This document shows positions 24,061-36,103 of a stretch of 64,000 bases of DNA, one piece after another (the first letter of the stretch is position 1; the number at the start of each line of letters is the position of its first letter). A model generated the notes under the pieces. It did not search any database and was not told the DNA's origin. It saw only the letters and a list, made by a program, of their open reading frames with translations. Origin of the DNA: Sapria himalayana (taxonomy: Eukaryota; Streptophyta; Magnoliopsida; Malpighiales; Rafflesiaceae); the NCBI GenBank assembly GCA_029783825.1, contig JAREIK010000343.1, positions 4,339,294 to 4,403,293 on the forward strand, given 5' to 3'. The translations under genes and the position numbers were made by a program.

Positions 24061-24201
24061 CCTGTATCATCAACCATTTTCTCACACCACTTCTAGGAGG
24101 TAAGTCCTCCTTTGAACTTCTATATTGTTCCTCTTTAAATTATAACAATTATCATCTATTTGGTTGCCGTGTTTATCCTTGGAGATAACCCCCCCCCCCT
24201 T

Positions 24202-24447
24202 TGAGAATCCTTTTCTTTAATTTAAGGACTTTCATATATGTATCCATTGACCATTGAAAATTAACCATTGATTATTGACCATTGGCCATTGACTTTTCAT
24301 TTATATAATAATCAATATTTATGTGTAAATCCTTAATTATGCAATTATATAATTTATAAATAAATAAATAAATAAATAAATAAATATATATATATATATA
24401 TGAAAGGCTCTCACCACTAATAGTGTGATGGTTTTCAAACATTCTCA
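24202..24447 (+). repeat. 3' LTR of the small copia element
   Basis: 246 bp. Same ends as the 5' LTR, with an inserted (AAAT)n(AT)n microsatellite at about 24355-24400. The C9-C10 run at 24189-24199 lies where a polypurine tract would be expected, so that tract is lost or altered. Confidence 0.8.
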
Positions 24448-24559
24448 ATAACTATATGTTAATTGGGGTGAGCACCTATTAGTTTGAATAAGTGTCCCTA
24501 GTTAGAATAAATATCTCTTATTTAGGGCAAGTATTCTTTGATTAGATTGAGTAACATCA

Positions 24560-25760
24560 CCAACTTCAAATTCTTAATCTCTATGATGTCCATCATATGC
24601 CTTATTTATATGAGCCTGTGTTTCTTGATGTCTGGCCTTCAAGTCTATGAGAACTTAATCTCTGCCTCATAATTATTGATCTATGGATTCCACATTAGTT
24701 ATACCTACAACACAAGACAATAAGGTTGGTGGGGGTCTTCCATAAACAACTTCAAAGTGAGTGGTTTTAATGGCTAATGCTAACTAGTATTGTAATAATA
24801 CCCTGCCCATGATAACCATTTACTCCATTCCTTTGGGTGTGAACTTGTAAAACATTCTAAATACATCTTTACAATATGATTTACTACTTCGTTTTGACCA
24901 TGGGTTTGAGGATGGTACGATAAGCTATATTTAAAACTAGTAAAATTCATTTTGAATAACTCAAACCAAAATAAATTGTAAAGTAGAATCATTATCACAA
25001 ACAATTATTCTTGGCATCCCATGCAACTTGAAACTATTATTAAAGAAAATTTGTGTAACGCCCATTGTCGTATATGGATGTGTTATGGGAATAAAATGTG
25101 CATACATTGATAATCTATCAATAACGACAAAAATAGTAGTTTTCCCTTTTGACAAAAATGGACTATATATGAAATCCATTGATATGTCTTCCCATACCTG
25201 ACTACGGATAAAAAAATGGTTGAAAAAGTCCCACAGGAGCATATTGTTCAGCCTTATTTTGCTGGCATATGTCACATGCTACAATAAATTTTCTGATATA
25301 TTTTCTTAATCTCACCCAATAAAAATTTCTATGAACTCATTGAAGAGTCTTTTGGTACCCTTAGTAAGTATTGTTATGCAACTACCTAATAATGACAAGA
25401 ATTACAGAAGAATCTATAACCAGATATAATTTTCTTAATGAAAATAATTTTATCTCAAAATTCACATGAACCCACAACTTCATAATTCATGATACTTTGA
25501 GTCAGTTCTTTCAAAACTGAATTAGAATTTACTTCCTCCTTGATAATTTCTATCCAATTTGGAATTGGTTGTTAGATAGTCTTCAATTCTTATTTTTCTT
25601 TTCCATTTATTTTTTATTCTCTTCTAGAAAGTGCATTAGTCATAATATTTTTATTTTCCTTCTTGTATTCAATCACAAAATCGAATTTCATCTATTTGTA
25701 TAACCACCTTTCTTGAGTGGTGATAGTTATACCCATAGATACTTTAAGCTTTTGGTGAGT
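24560..25760 (-). pseudogene. Ty3/gypsy pol fragment (RNase H end, integrase)
   Basis: Reading from 25760 downward the minus strand gives FVIEYKK..NALSRR near 25650 (end of RNase H), CDICQQNKAEQYAP near 25270 (integrase zinc finger), ISMDFI..GKTTIFVVIDRLS (first catalytic Asp), HGMPRIIVCDND (second Asp), SYHPQTHGQNEVVN (near the catalytic Glu) and WLSWAGYYYNTS. YGRPPPTLL follows near 24740. The order is that of gypsy elements. There are several stops, and no LTRs, gag or RT are next to it. It abuts the copia element at 22290-24447. Confidence 0.85.
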
Positions 25761-26261
25761 TGATGTGTGCGTTGAGTTGCATAGAAAGCTAATTAAGTTT
25801 CTTCAATATTTGTTATTGTCTAGCAGTGAGAGAGTTTATATATTCTCCAATTTCCTCACTTGTGAATCCATCCAATCCTCTGATGCCACTGTGGTATGTA
25901 CAAAGAGTGGTTTCCCTTCTTCTCTATGATGAATTTAAAAGAAATATATAACTGAGAACAAGTAAGGTTGATTGAGGAACCTTTGACCTCCAAGCCAACA
26001 CAAGTGTTAAAGATGATCAATGAAAAATCTCTTTTTATCGCTTCCTTCAATTGAATTATATAGCCGCTTGATTATAATAGCATCTAATGCGCTCCAACAA
26101 AAAGAAAATAAGAAAAACACTTACATGAACTAAATTAAACAAAATAAGAAAATATCCCTTAATACTTGTTCTAAATTAACAACTTAGACTAAACCTATTC
26201 AATAACTATGACTCTTAACAATAAGACATAAATAATGCAGTAGGAAGAAATGTTAAGCACG
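25761..26261. other. Spacer before the BAHD pseudogene
   Basis: No gene recognised. A 64-codon open frame on the minus strand has no known motif and is probably further gypsy debris. Confidence 0.35.
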
Positions 26262-26640
26262 TAACATAGTGCTAAGAATCATCTCTTCTTTTTTAATCTC
26301 AATGGAGCACAAAACAAATGGAACACAATCTTCTTTGCTACTGCTTGATTATTCATATCAAAACGAACTCATTTCCATCCCTCCTTGCATTGCAACACCA
26401 AAGCATAGTGTTTATCTATCAAATCTCGATGACCAAAATTTTCTCCATTTCTCCATTAAATATATTTTTTTCCTCAAAAAAGCCATTAGTTTTGCTGCTT
26501 TGAAACATTATCTCTCCATGGTTCTTGTCGATTACTATCCACTAGCTGACATACTACGAATGAGTAAAAAGGATGATCAAAAAATTTTTATTTTTACTAC
26601 AATGGAGTAGATCTCTATTCTTTGAAGCTTTCATGCATAT
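26262..26640 (+). pseudogene. BAHD acyltransferase pseudogene, truncated exon 1
   Basis: It aligns without large gaps with the start of the BAHD gene at 28522, including a few bases before the ATG. It covers the N-terminal region (MEHKTNGTQSSLLL, SVYLSNLDDQNFLHFSIKYIFF, VLVDYYPLAD). Homology fades after about 26640, before the exon end, and there is no exon 2 nearby in the same orientation. Frame breaks and a TAG near 26607 end it. In the clean part (26270-26530) roughly 25 of 35 differences from the gene are C-to-T or G-to-A by hand count. No HxxxD motif is present, so it cannot be active. Confidence 0.85.
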
Positions 26641-26879
26641 CATACTAACAGACTTTGTATGCTATACCTAATCTATATTTGAAGTAGTCAGATGTCAAAA
26701 TTATATTTTTACATAGATAACTTGAATAAAAAATTTACATGCTCTAGCAAGTATGTTTTGTTGAAATGGACAGGAATAACTTAGTTTGCAGGTCAAATAA
26801 ATCTTTATACAATCTCAAATAAGTGATGATGTATTGATATTTGATTTTTTTATCATTAACATTGCGTACAATGAACTCA

Positions 26880-27760
26880 ATTCTTACTATCGTATATACT
26901 ACAAGATATTTGAGTATGAAAATAATTTCATTATTCTATTATTGTATGTAGATGACTTATTGGTAGCAGACCTCAACAAATGTCAAATTTAAGAATTAAA
27001 GATATTGTAGTAAGCAATTTTATAAGAATGAAGAACTCAAGAGTATTATAATATGAAGTACTTGAGACTAGCAAACAAAATTACAAGAATGAATATTTAC
27101 TAGGATAAATACAATTAAAACTTGGCCCTCTCAAAAAAAAATATATATCTTAATGAGATCTTGCGATGCTTCAATATTCAAAATAGTAAGCTAATTTCTA
27201 TCTCATTTTCTATTAATTTCAAGTTATCCTAAAGTATATATCCTAACATAGAAGAGAGGAGAGAGATATCTTGAGTATTGTATGCATCTATAATGAAAAA
27301 ATTGATATTCACTATAATTTGTATAATACTGAATATTGCACAAATAGTATGAGTGGTTAGTCAATTAAAGATAAATCTTAATACAGAGCATTGTAGTACT
27401 ATGAAGATGATTCTCAGATATATTAGAGGAATCTTAAATGTTGTATTATGTTATAGATGTTCGGACCTTATTATTATAGGCTTGATTGATATAGACTATA
27501 ATGGTAATATTAGTAATAACAAACTAGCCACAAACTATATATGTACTCTTGTTGGAGGAGCTATAAGTTAGGTTTCAAGACTATAATATATTGTGTATAT
27601 ATCTGCGAGAGACTTTACAAACCAGCAAAGAGATAATATGGATGTAGATGTTAATGTAAGAGCCTACATACAAATAAAATAAATTACTTTACTTTATAAC
27701 AATATGGATGTGGATGTTATTGGAAGTAGAGTACTTTATACTCACCAAAGAATCTAATAT
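26880..27760 (+). pseudogene. Ty1/copia reverse transcriptase / RNase H fragment
   Basis: NNFIILLLYVDDLLVAD near 26920-26970 contains an intact YVDD catalytic box (26945-26956). Then come a decayed 'DMKxLGxAxKILGM' region near 27060, VVSQLKINLNTEHCSTMKMILRYIRG (27353-27430) and DIDYNGNISNNKLATNYICTLVGGAIS (the RNase H start). The wording is close to the copia element at 36281-40816, so both belong to one family. Frameshifts are frequent and no LTRs are attached. It sits between the BAHD pseudogene and the BAHD gene. Confidence 0.8.
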
Positions 27761-28521
27761 TTTTCTTGAATATAAAATATATTATGGTATAATATTATTT
27801 TGTATGAGATAAAGAAAAAAAATATATAGAAATAAAAGATTCACATAAATAAGAAGATAAATGATATTATAATCAAACTGATAAATACAGACAAATTTAT
27901 ATTATATAGAACTTCATATGGCCTACCAAGAATAATAGCAAGAATAGAGTTGATAAGTGAGAAATATTTCTAATATGGCTTGCCGCTGACCAAGAATATA
28001 AGCAAGAACATAAAATTTATTTTGGATTTCTAATATTTATTCAATAAAAAATGGTTTTTTTCTTAATCATAATTCTCATTTATCTAGTATTTCATTTATT
28101 ATCTTATTTATTTTATTATTTCAGGGTTAAATTTTTTATTTTTAAATTATTGCAAGATGTTTTGTATTTATATAATTTTTTTATTTTGCTTAATTTATTT
28201 TTTTTTTTTTTGAAAAAAAAAAAGATTTTCATTAATTATTGTGTGTTTTGTGAACCTAAGTCCGAAATACAAATAATCGGTTATATATCTATCCTCACGA
28301 TTTTTGATAATTTTTGCCACAATAAATATTTGGTTCTACTTTTTCTTTTTTTAAAGAGTTTTTTATGGAAAGAATCCGATAGGACAGAGACAATATCAAA
28401 CACTAGATTAGACTCGAGTCTATTTATTTCCAGAATCCAGAATCAAGACGACTGACGACGACGACCAACTAAAGCTTTCCCTCTGCAAGTGCAAAACGTC
28501 ATCTCTTCTTTCTTAATCCCA
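27761..28521 (+). promoter_or_regulatory. Presumed upstream region of the BAHD gene
   Basis: AT-rich upstream sequence. A TATA-like TATTTATT lies at 28421-28428, about 95 bp before the ATG, which is a usual plant spacing. The open frame across 28051-28455 is low-complexity Phe/Leu sequence and is not believed. No specific regulatory element is claimed. Confidence 0.35.
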
Positions 28522-30095
28522 ATGGAGCGCGAAACAAATGGAACGCAATCTTCTCTGCTGCTGCCTGATTGTTCATATCAAAGCGAACTCATCTCCATCC
28601 CTCCCTGCGCAGCAACACCAAAGCAAAGTGTTTATCTATCAAATCTCGACGACCAACATTTTCTTCGTTTCTCCATTAAATATGTTTTTCTCTTCGAAAA
28701 AGCCATTGGTATTGCTGCTCTGAAACACTCTCTCTCTAGGGTCCTCGTCGATTACTATCCACTTGCAGGAAGATTACGGACGAGCGAAGAGGATGATCGA
28801 AAATTTGAGATCTTTTGCAATGGAGCAGGAGCCCTCTTCTCCGAGGCTCTCATGGATATCACTGCAGCAGATTTTCTTGCATGCTCTTGCAAGCCAAATG
28901 CGTCCTGGAAAAAGCTTCTTCTTTATCGAAAAGTTTCTCAGAGTTTCTTGGACATTCCTCCTCTTGTGATCCAGGTTTATCGAATCTTTTAATGAATTCT
29001 TGCAGTTTTAACTTGCTTGTTCTTGTGCGATCCTACAAGCTCATGTATCAAGCGTCTGCTATGAATTGTTTCTGATATGAGAATGAAACTTGATTTTTAT
29101 TATTATTATTTTTTAAAAGAGCCTTTCTTCACGGAATATGAATTAAATTAGTATTTATTAATTGATTTATTAATAATAATTATGGTGAGGGTTGTTTTTA
29201 ACGCATAATTAATTATAGTTTTGTGTTTGTAAAACGGGCAATTAAATATTCTTGACTATTTAATATTCAAGTGAATATTAAATTCATTTAATATTCTTGC
29301 CCATCCCAATCCTTCGAATATTAATTTTGCATTGATTTTGGATAATTATGTTTAAGATAATAATATAATAAATAATTAGACATGAATATTAAATGCAAAA
29401 TTAATAAAAATATTGATTATAATAAAAATAGAATTAGTGATTATAATAAATGTTAATTAGTGATTATTGATAAAAATAAAATTAGTGGTATAGAAATTAA
29501 TAAATGTTAATTAGTGATAATACTAAAAATAGAATTAATATTATTATTATTTTCGGTATAGATAATAACAACCTTACTAGGCAGTTCGTGACCAACCTTG
29601 CTTAGTCATTTGTTGGCCTAGTCACCTAAAAAATCTAGATTATATAAATAAATATGTTAGGTTTAAATTATTTTAAAATAATTATAAATAAAAAAATTAG
29701 ATGATAAAAAAAAAATATTTGGCTTAATGTATCTATTATAAAAATATTTGTAGCGACAAAATTATGTTAAGATTGAATATCTTATGAGATGTAATAATAA
29801 TACTCTAGAAAATATTATGAAAATTTACTAATGAATGTGATTTACTGACTTTTTTAGTATCTAATATAGTATAAAAATTTATATTTTGTCTGGCCATTAA
29901 TATTATTTTAAATATGATTAGACTACAATCATATAATATATAAGTGCCTAAGTGTGTGTTTATTATTTATGTTGTTATATAATATTTTTTTATCATTTTT
30001 TTATATACATTTTAATATTAAATTAAAGAATTTTTTTAATGTAACTTATGTTTTTTAATTCATAATTTCAAATTTTATATACACTAGATAAATGT

Positions 30096-30132
<37 letters not shown>

Positions 30133-33100
30133 ATGTGCATACTTAGTACTGTAAATACATTCTATATATATTGTGTATACACTATGTATATTATATATGT
30201 ATAAATAATAAATATATTATATGTAAATATAGATATACATAATAATTAACCTATATATTGTATATAATAAAAGTTTAGGGGTCGTAGGGCTTGGGCTCTG
30301 GGGTGGGTTACTAGTCACCAGCCAGGTGCCCTGGCTAGGGGGTGAGTAGGATGTGCTAGCTGATCTAATTCAAACCCAGGCTAATTGTAACATAACTATA
30401 TCGCACCAAGGCTAGCCTGAGTTAGGCATATGCTAGGCCATGCACAACCCAGGGATGGTAGGCACACATTGACCCAATTTGAAATTGGGCATGCATGACA
30501 TTCTGGCTTGCCTTGTTTTCCTACCATGTATGGCATGGTACTATGGCTCGAATGGGCCAATCAAAACTAGGCTTGTTGGTTATGCATGGCTCGGTTTGCC
30601 ATTTCTTGATGTGACAATTTGCGTTACCATGTTGTTTAATTTAAAAAATTATTTCTTCTCCTTTTAATAAAATAGGAGAGACTTGAGAGTCTAAAGTTAA
30701 AATTATCACAAATAACTTAATTATACTTAATTTTAATATTAATGTAATTTTTATATTATAAAAATAAGGTTTCAAAGATATTTAAAAATAATAATTTTTT
30801 ATTCTATATGATTTGACTTGAAAGATTTTATTAATTTAATTTTTAATAATTATTTTTATAATTATAAATGATGCAACGAGAACCCAATAAGAAAAAATAT
30901 TTTTAATTAAATAAAAATATTTAGGTTTGTGAAACAAATACATAACAAAAAATATTTTTAAAAAAAGGGTTGATACTTGATAATATTTATCACTTGTAAT
31001 ATCATTTATCCAGCATGGAAAGCTTAAAAAAAGGGTTGATACTTGATAATATTTTTTTGTCTAAAGTTTTTGAAGGAATTATGTTTTAGGGTGTTCCGCA
31101 AGAAATTTTTAAAAAAATGAAACTTATATTTTAATATTTGAAAAAACACACAAAACTATAAAAAAATTAAAAATAATGGTACTCAAATTCTAGAGTCCTA
31201 AACTACCCTCGTCCTTCTCCCTTGCCTCTCACCCTTGCCCCTCGACTGTCTCCCCTCGTCCTTGCCCCTCGCCTGTCTCCCCTTGCCCCTCTTCAAGAGC
31301 TCCAAGATGGGGCTCGTCGGGCTCCATTGTGAAGCTCTCTTGAGCTCCTCGACCTCCACGATGGAGCTCGTGGAGAGGGGAGACAGTCGAGGGGTAAGGG
31401 TGAGGGCAAAGGGCAAGGGTGAGGGCAAGGGGCAGGAAAGAGGGGTGATGGTAGTTTAGGATTTATGAATTTGTGTGCTCTTATTTTAAAATTTTTTATA
31501 GCCTGGTGTGTTTTTTTTTTTTCAAATATTAAAAGATAAGTTTCATATTTTTAAAAATTTTTGAGAGAGCACCCAAAAACCTAATTCCCCCAAAATTTTT
31601 TATTGCCCTTTTCAATTATCAAAAATTGATTTCTCAAACAATTATTATTTTTCTCACAAACAAATAAAACATAATTGAATTGTCCCTTTTAAATCATTCA
31701 TATTATTTTAATTTCTAACTTTTTGAATTTCAATCATGAATAAATGGGCATTTTGGGAATTTCGGAAGGGAAATATCAACATATTCCATCCTCAATAATT
31801 TTTAAATTTCATTTAGCATTCTCACCAATTATTTATTCTTCTTTAATCCTTAAATATATATATTTTTTGTTTTTTATTATTAGTTCTATGTGCTTTTAAA
31901 ATTTTATATGCCTATCATTTAATTAAGTAGCCATTTATATATATCTATTTTGCATTACTTTAATTTGCTAAGTATTTTTTATTTTTTGGATTTTTTTTTG
32001 TAATGTAATTAAGTATTTGATGTACTATACATGTCTATTTAATTATTTCTATAAATATTATGTTTTCATATTATTATTATTTTTTTAAAATTTTGAATGT
32101 TTATTTTGGAGTTCAATTTAATTAATTGTATGTGATATTTTTGTCTTAAGTTATTTTTCATTAATTGAAAAGTAAATACCATTATTCTAATTTTATTTCT
32201 TTGCTCATTTTAAATTTTATTTAACTTTGGTTGTTTTTAAACTAATTTTTATGTCAATTTTGGCATTATATTATTACTTTTTGTTATTTTATTTAAACAT
32301 GAACGTCCAAGATTATTTTTCTTCTTACAACTATTTCCTAAGGTGATTGTCTTATATTTATCTTGATTGTTTCAATCTATATAATGATCATTGTAACTTT
32401 ATTGTTTATATATTATGAAATTTTTTATTTTTTTATTTCTTTATTTTTATTTTTATTTTTTTTATTTTTTTTATTTTTTTTATTTATTTTTTTATTTATA
32501 TTTTTTATGTTTTACGTTTTATTTTTTATTTTTCAATTACCAAGTATATTCAAATAATATTCGTGTCCATATTAGATCATAATTTTTTATGATGTTAAAT
32601 TACTTTTGAAAATAAAACTATTGTTTATAATAATATTATTTTGATAATTTTTGCATGTATATTATTTTTCTAGATCGACAATTTTTAGGTATTTGTATTT
32701 TTTTAGTGGCTTCATATCTTTTTTTAAAAATGTCAAATTTTGTTTGTGTTCCATTTTAGGGTTGCTATGTTTTATATGTATCTTAGATTAATTTATTAAT
32801 AATTTCTTTGGGGTATCAATTTGTGATGACATATCTACATATAAATATGTTTTATACCTTAGAATTTTTAGTTTTTATTAATTTGTGCTTTGATCAACTC
32901 GACTATCATATACATATTTTTAATAACTTTTTTTTATCAATCTAGAAAGTTAATTATAAAAATAAAATTTACATAAATCATAAGTTTTAATTGAGAACTG
33001 ATATAACGATCGAGTTTTTAATTGTAATATAGGAAGTTTATATATGTCTAATAATTTGAGAATCATTAAGGAATAATAATATAAAAATCATAATAAGATT

Positions 33101-35836
33101 AAATATATGAAACATAATTATTTCATTTGCTATATCATTTTTATAGTAAAGAAAAGCTCTAAATATTTGATTGTATGACAAGTATCTGAGCAGAACCCTT
33201 TCTACATTATATATATATATATATCTGTGTGTGTGTGTGTGTATTATACATATCTTGATAAAGTTCATCTCTTTCTCTCTCTCTCTCTAGCTATATAACT
33301 ATGTATATATAGTTATAGTTATTCCCATAGTTTTAAAGACATTTGTTATGTATACGATTCTTAATTTCTTATTTTATTTCAATATTACTCAATTTGTAGT
33401 GGTACAATGAGATTTTCTTATATGTATTTGAAGAATTATTAGCATAAGCACCTAGGTATCAAGAATTTCTTTTATTACTATGATCACGACCACATCCTAG
33501 TTCACATCCATGCCTTTGAGACGACTATATTGTGTGTTTTTTTAAGTAATAGTTCAGATTCAATTGGATGTAATTGTTAATTTATTAATAAAAGTTCATT
33601 ACTTTGTTCATCAATTAGAAAATATAATATTTTTTTATTATTTCTCCTTTCTCACTCTCCAAAATCTAACTCATACTCTCCATAGGGCTATATATGAGAT
33701 GAGGCCTTGGTGCCTCAAGCTCAAATCAAGTAAGGTTTACTCTCCAACAACATGATAGATCTAAATGACATACACCTTGGGGAAAATATTTGGCATTCAT
33801 AGAGATCAAATTCATGATCCTAACTAAGATAATAACATTCATCATCTTTGCCAACTAGATTATCATGTTATTTGTGAAGATATGATATTAATGTAGAGTA
33901 TATTGTGACTTCTCACTTTCAAAATTGCTGCTTTGTGAGCATAAATTTTGAATTATTAAATGTTCTATATTTTGTCTTTTTTAGTGCTATTTTACTAATA
34001 GTATTAAAATCTTGCCACCTCGAGTATGTCGAATTATAATGTGGTTTTGGGAGAATCTTTATTTTTTGAGGAGCACTTTTTTTTTTTTTTAGCAATACTT
34101 AGTTTGTACAATGTATCTCGTAAGATACATGTATTTTAAATATTTATGAGATATCACTAATAAAAAATCATAAATTATACAATTCTATAAGAATACTTAT
34201 TTTTCTTTTTTAATTATATTTATTTGATTTTTAGGAGTTAATATTGTTAAGATATTAATTTTTCCTAGTTTTTATACAAAAGTATAAGCATTGTGTATTG
34301 GGTATGATATCATCCTCCTATATAAAATTCATTGCAGTAAAATGTATTGTATCATCACAAAATAGTTATATTATTTTTTCTCTAAATATCATATCACAAA
34401 TTTGAGTTTTGTAATATTTCATTACCAAATAATTGTAAATGCATATAAAAATAAAGTTATCATATATAATCTACTTTAATAAAATTATAACACTAATGTT
34501 GCTTTGATTAAAATAAAATAATTTTCATATATCTTCTAACAACTCATAAAATAAGTTAAATTAACAAAATCAAATTAATAAAATATGCAAGATTTATTTT
34601 AGAGCAATTTTTTGCTGAATATTATATAAATGAGAATTAAACTAACAAAATTTTAATCTACACAATGATGCAGAAACTTATTGAAAGAATACGTGTTATC
34701 ATATCGGCATGTTATATATATATATACATATAATAATATGTGCGAATAAACATGCATAATATGTGATTATATATGGATATTTGTGAATATCCATGCATAT
34801 ATGCGAATATATATGCACATATACTATATGTGTATATATGCAAATCTACATATATACACAAAATATGTAGTCATCTTGTTAAGTAATAATTTGTTGGCTG
34901 AACCGAACTTAGAAATTTTAAACTTGGGCTTGACAGGCAACGAAGCTCAAAGATGGAGGGCTCATTTTATGCACGGCAATCAATCATTGCTTCTGCGATG
35001 GCATCGGCTCGTCCCAATTCATGCATGCATGGGCGAACGTCACTAGCAAATGGAATCAAACTGTCCCTGTTCACCCGATCCACGATCGATACGTATTCAG
35101 CCCGCGGAATCCTCCACGAGTTTCATTCAAGCATGAAGAATATACTTCATCTCCGAGTCATTCACCGGAGTTCTTCCACGTTTTCGATTACCTTCGATCT
35201 CAGTCGTTGTCTGCCACATCCATAACCTTCACGGAAGCAGATGTTTTAAAACTGAAGCAGCAGTCCAATGGCGAGAGTGCCACGGAAAGCACAAACTTTG
35301 AAGTGCTGGCATCTCACACGTGGCGCTCATGGGTAGAATCTCTATGTCTGTCTCCTTCTTCACGCTCTAAGCTTCTCTTCTCCGTCAACGTCAGAAAGAG
35401 AGTAGTTCCTACATTACCAGCAGGGTATTACGGGAATGGGCTCGTGCTGGGATGCGCAGAAGCGTCCGTCGGAGATTTGATTGCAGGCGGCATATCCTAC
35501 GGCGTTAGATTGGTGCAGGAAGCTAAATCAAAAGTGAACGACGATTACGTGAGGTCTGTCATTGACTTACTAGAGGATAAAAAGTTGCAGGTGGATCTGA
35601 GCAGGACCCTGGTGATTTCAGGGTGGTCAAGGCTGGGGCTGGAGGAGCTAGATTTTGGAGAAGGACGAGCATTGTTCATGGGTCCTCTGATCAGTGATAT
35701 TTATTGCCTGTTCTTGCCCGTGGTTGGTGATCTTAATGCCGTAAGAGTGTTGGTTTCTTTGCCCGAGAAGGCAGCTAATTTGTTTCAAACACACATGACC
35801 TCTCATTTGAATGGGGATGAAGCTCTGTTTCATTAG
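28522..35836 (+). CDS. BAHD acyl-CoA-dependent acyltransferase, two exons
   Basis: A transferase of the BAHD family, which moves an acyl group from acyl-CoA to an alcohol or amine and is usually cytosolic. Exon 1 is 28522-28974 and exon 2 is 34937-35836. The intron (28975-34936) has borders CAG|GT and ACAG|GC and is in phase 0, giving 450 residues, the normal BAHD length. Exon 1 carries YLSNLDDQ and RVLVDYYPLAGRL. Exon 2 carries the catalytic HCFCDG (His168, Asp172; HxxxD) soon after the splice, and a DFGEG at 390-394 in place of the usual DFGWG. The HxxxD position just after a phase-0 intron fits the family. The ATG at 28522 is chosen because the codons before it start only from GTG. The exons are free of stops. 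The substrate cannot be told; the wording is nearest to hydroxycinnamoyl or aliphatic-alcohol types. The intron, 5,962 bp, holds a GC-rich patch, a fold-back and microsatellites. A truncated copy of exon 1 lies 2.2 kb upstream. Confidence 0.9.
30099..30129. repeat. (CA)n microsatellite in the BAHD intron
   Basis: About 15 uninterrupted CA units. Confidence 0.95.
30270..30610. repeat. GC-rich MITE-like patch in the BAHD intron
   Basis: A GC-rich island with CCCAGG, GGCATG, GGCACAC and CATGGCTCGG words, like the interior of the hAT-like MITEs in this window. Clear terminal repeats were not found, so only a relation by composition and wording is suggested. Confidence 0.4.
30960..31054. repeat. 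Direct repeat pair in the BAHD intron
   Basis: About 28 bp (AAAAAAAGGGTTGATACTTG followed by ATAATATTT) occurs at 30960-30988 and again at 31026-31054, identical, with 37 bp between. Confidence 0.9.
31064..31600. repeat. GC-rich fold-back element in the BAHD intron
   Basis: The outer arms, about 145 bp, are inverted copies (31064-31207 against 31450-31600): GGAATTATGTTTTAGGGTG against GGAATTAGGTTTTTGGGTG read from the other end, then AAACTTAT and TTTTAATATTTGAAAA shared. The GC-rich middle pairs too: CCCCTCGACTGTCTCCCC near 31235 against GGGGAGACAGTCGAGGGG near 31376. The left half of the middle is C/T-rich and the right half G/A-rich. No target duplication was found because the inverted match runs into the flanks. 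The overlapping open frames are artefacts. Confidence 0.8.
32425..32540. repeat. T-rich low-complexity tract in the BAHD intron
   Basis: Runs of T with single A, as at 13110-13560 but shorter. No coding meaning. Confidence 0.8.
33207..33288. repeat. (AT)n(GT)n and (CT)n microsatellites
   Basis: An (AT)n-(GT)n compound repeat at 33207-33242 and a (CT)n run at 33269-33288, in the BAHD intron. Confidence 0.9.
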
Positions 35837-36022
35837 GTGCTGCTCCAATTTTTTTTTTCGCGTAACATGGCTATGTCTCATGGATTGTTGGGGTATTAAT
35901 TGTTGACAAAATCAAGAACCAGTGGAAATTCCATCTTGTTTGAAGAAGTCAAGAGGGCACTAGATTTAGCAACTCAATCGCTCGGGCCACTTTCTCTTCT
36001 AATGGACGCCCTAGCTAGCATC

Positions 36023-36103
36023 AAATATTGGACAAAATTACTATTTTGTCCAATATTTTTGGATTTCAGTTTTTAATAGTTATAAATGATGCTATAACTA
36101 TTA
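36023..36103. repeat. Two adjacent perfect hairpins downstream of the BAHD gene
   Basis: AAATATTGGACAAAA (36023-36037) and its exact reverse complement (36044-36058) form a 15-bp stem with a 6-nt loop. Fifteen bases on, TAATAGTTATA (36074-36084) pairs exactly with TATAACTATTA (36093-36103). A direct copy of TTGGACAAAATTACTATTTT follows at about 36111-36130. They are 190 bp after the BAHD stop codon, possibly a small MITE or 3' UTR structure. Confidence 0.75.

Larger units (their letters stand above)
22290..24447 (+). mobile_element. Internally deleted Ty1/copia LTR retrotransposon
   Basis: Both LTRs are recognisable (22290-22495 and 24202-24447), each starting TGAG and ending TTCTCA. A primer-binding site TGGTATCAGA, complementary to initiator tRNA-Met, follows the 5' LTR at once (22496-22505). 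ATAAC lies right after the 3' LTR (24448-24452) and also at 22282-22286, three bases outside the 5' LTR, a possible target duplication. Between the LTRs only gag, the gag-pre-integrase region and the integrase core remain. Reverse transcriptase and RNase H are absent, so at about 2.16 kb the element is non-autonomous. The 3' LTR is longer because of (AAAT)n and (AT)n growth. Confidence 0.85.

Noticed and set aside
28051..28455. 134-codon open frame upstream of the BAHD gene
   Set aside because: Low-complexity Phe/Leu/Ile translation in AT-rich DNA, with no homology; more likely promoter or repeat sequence.
31198..31459. Overlapping Arg/Ser/Leu-rich frames on both strands
   Set aside because: They are the two halves of the fold-back core and simply mirror each other.
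34785..35225. Upstream ATG frames overlapping BAHD exon 2 (34783 and 34953 starts)
   Set aside because: They are in other frames. The HCFCDG motif and the phase-0 splice at 34937 fix the true frame.
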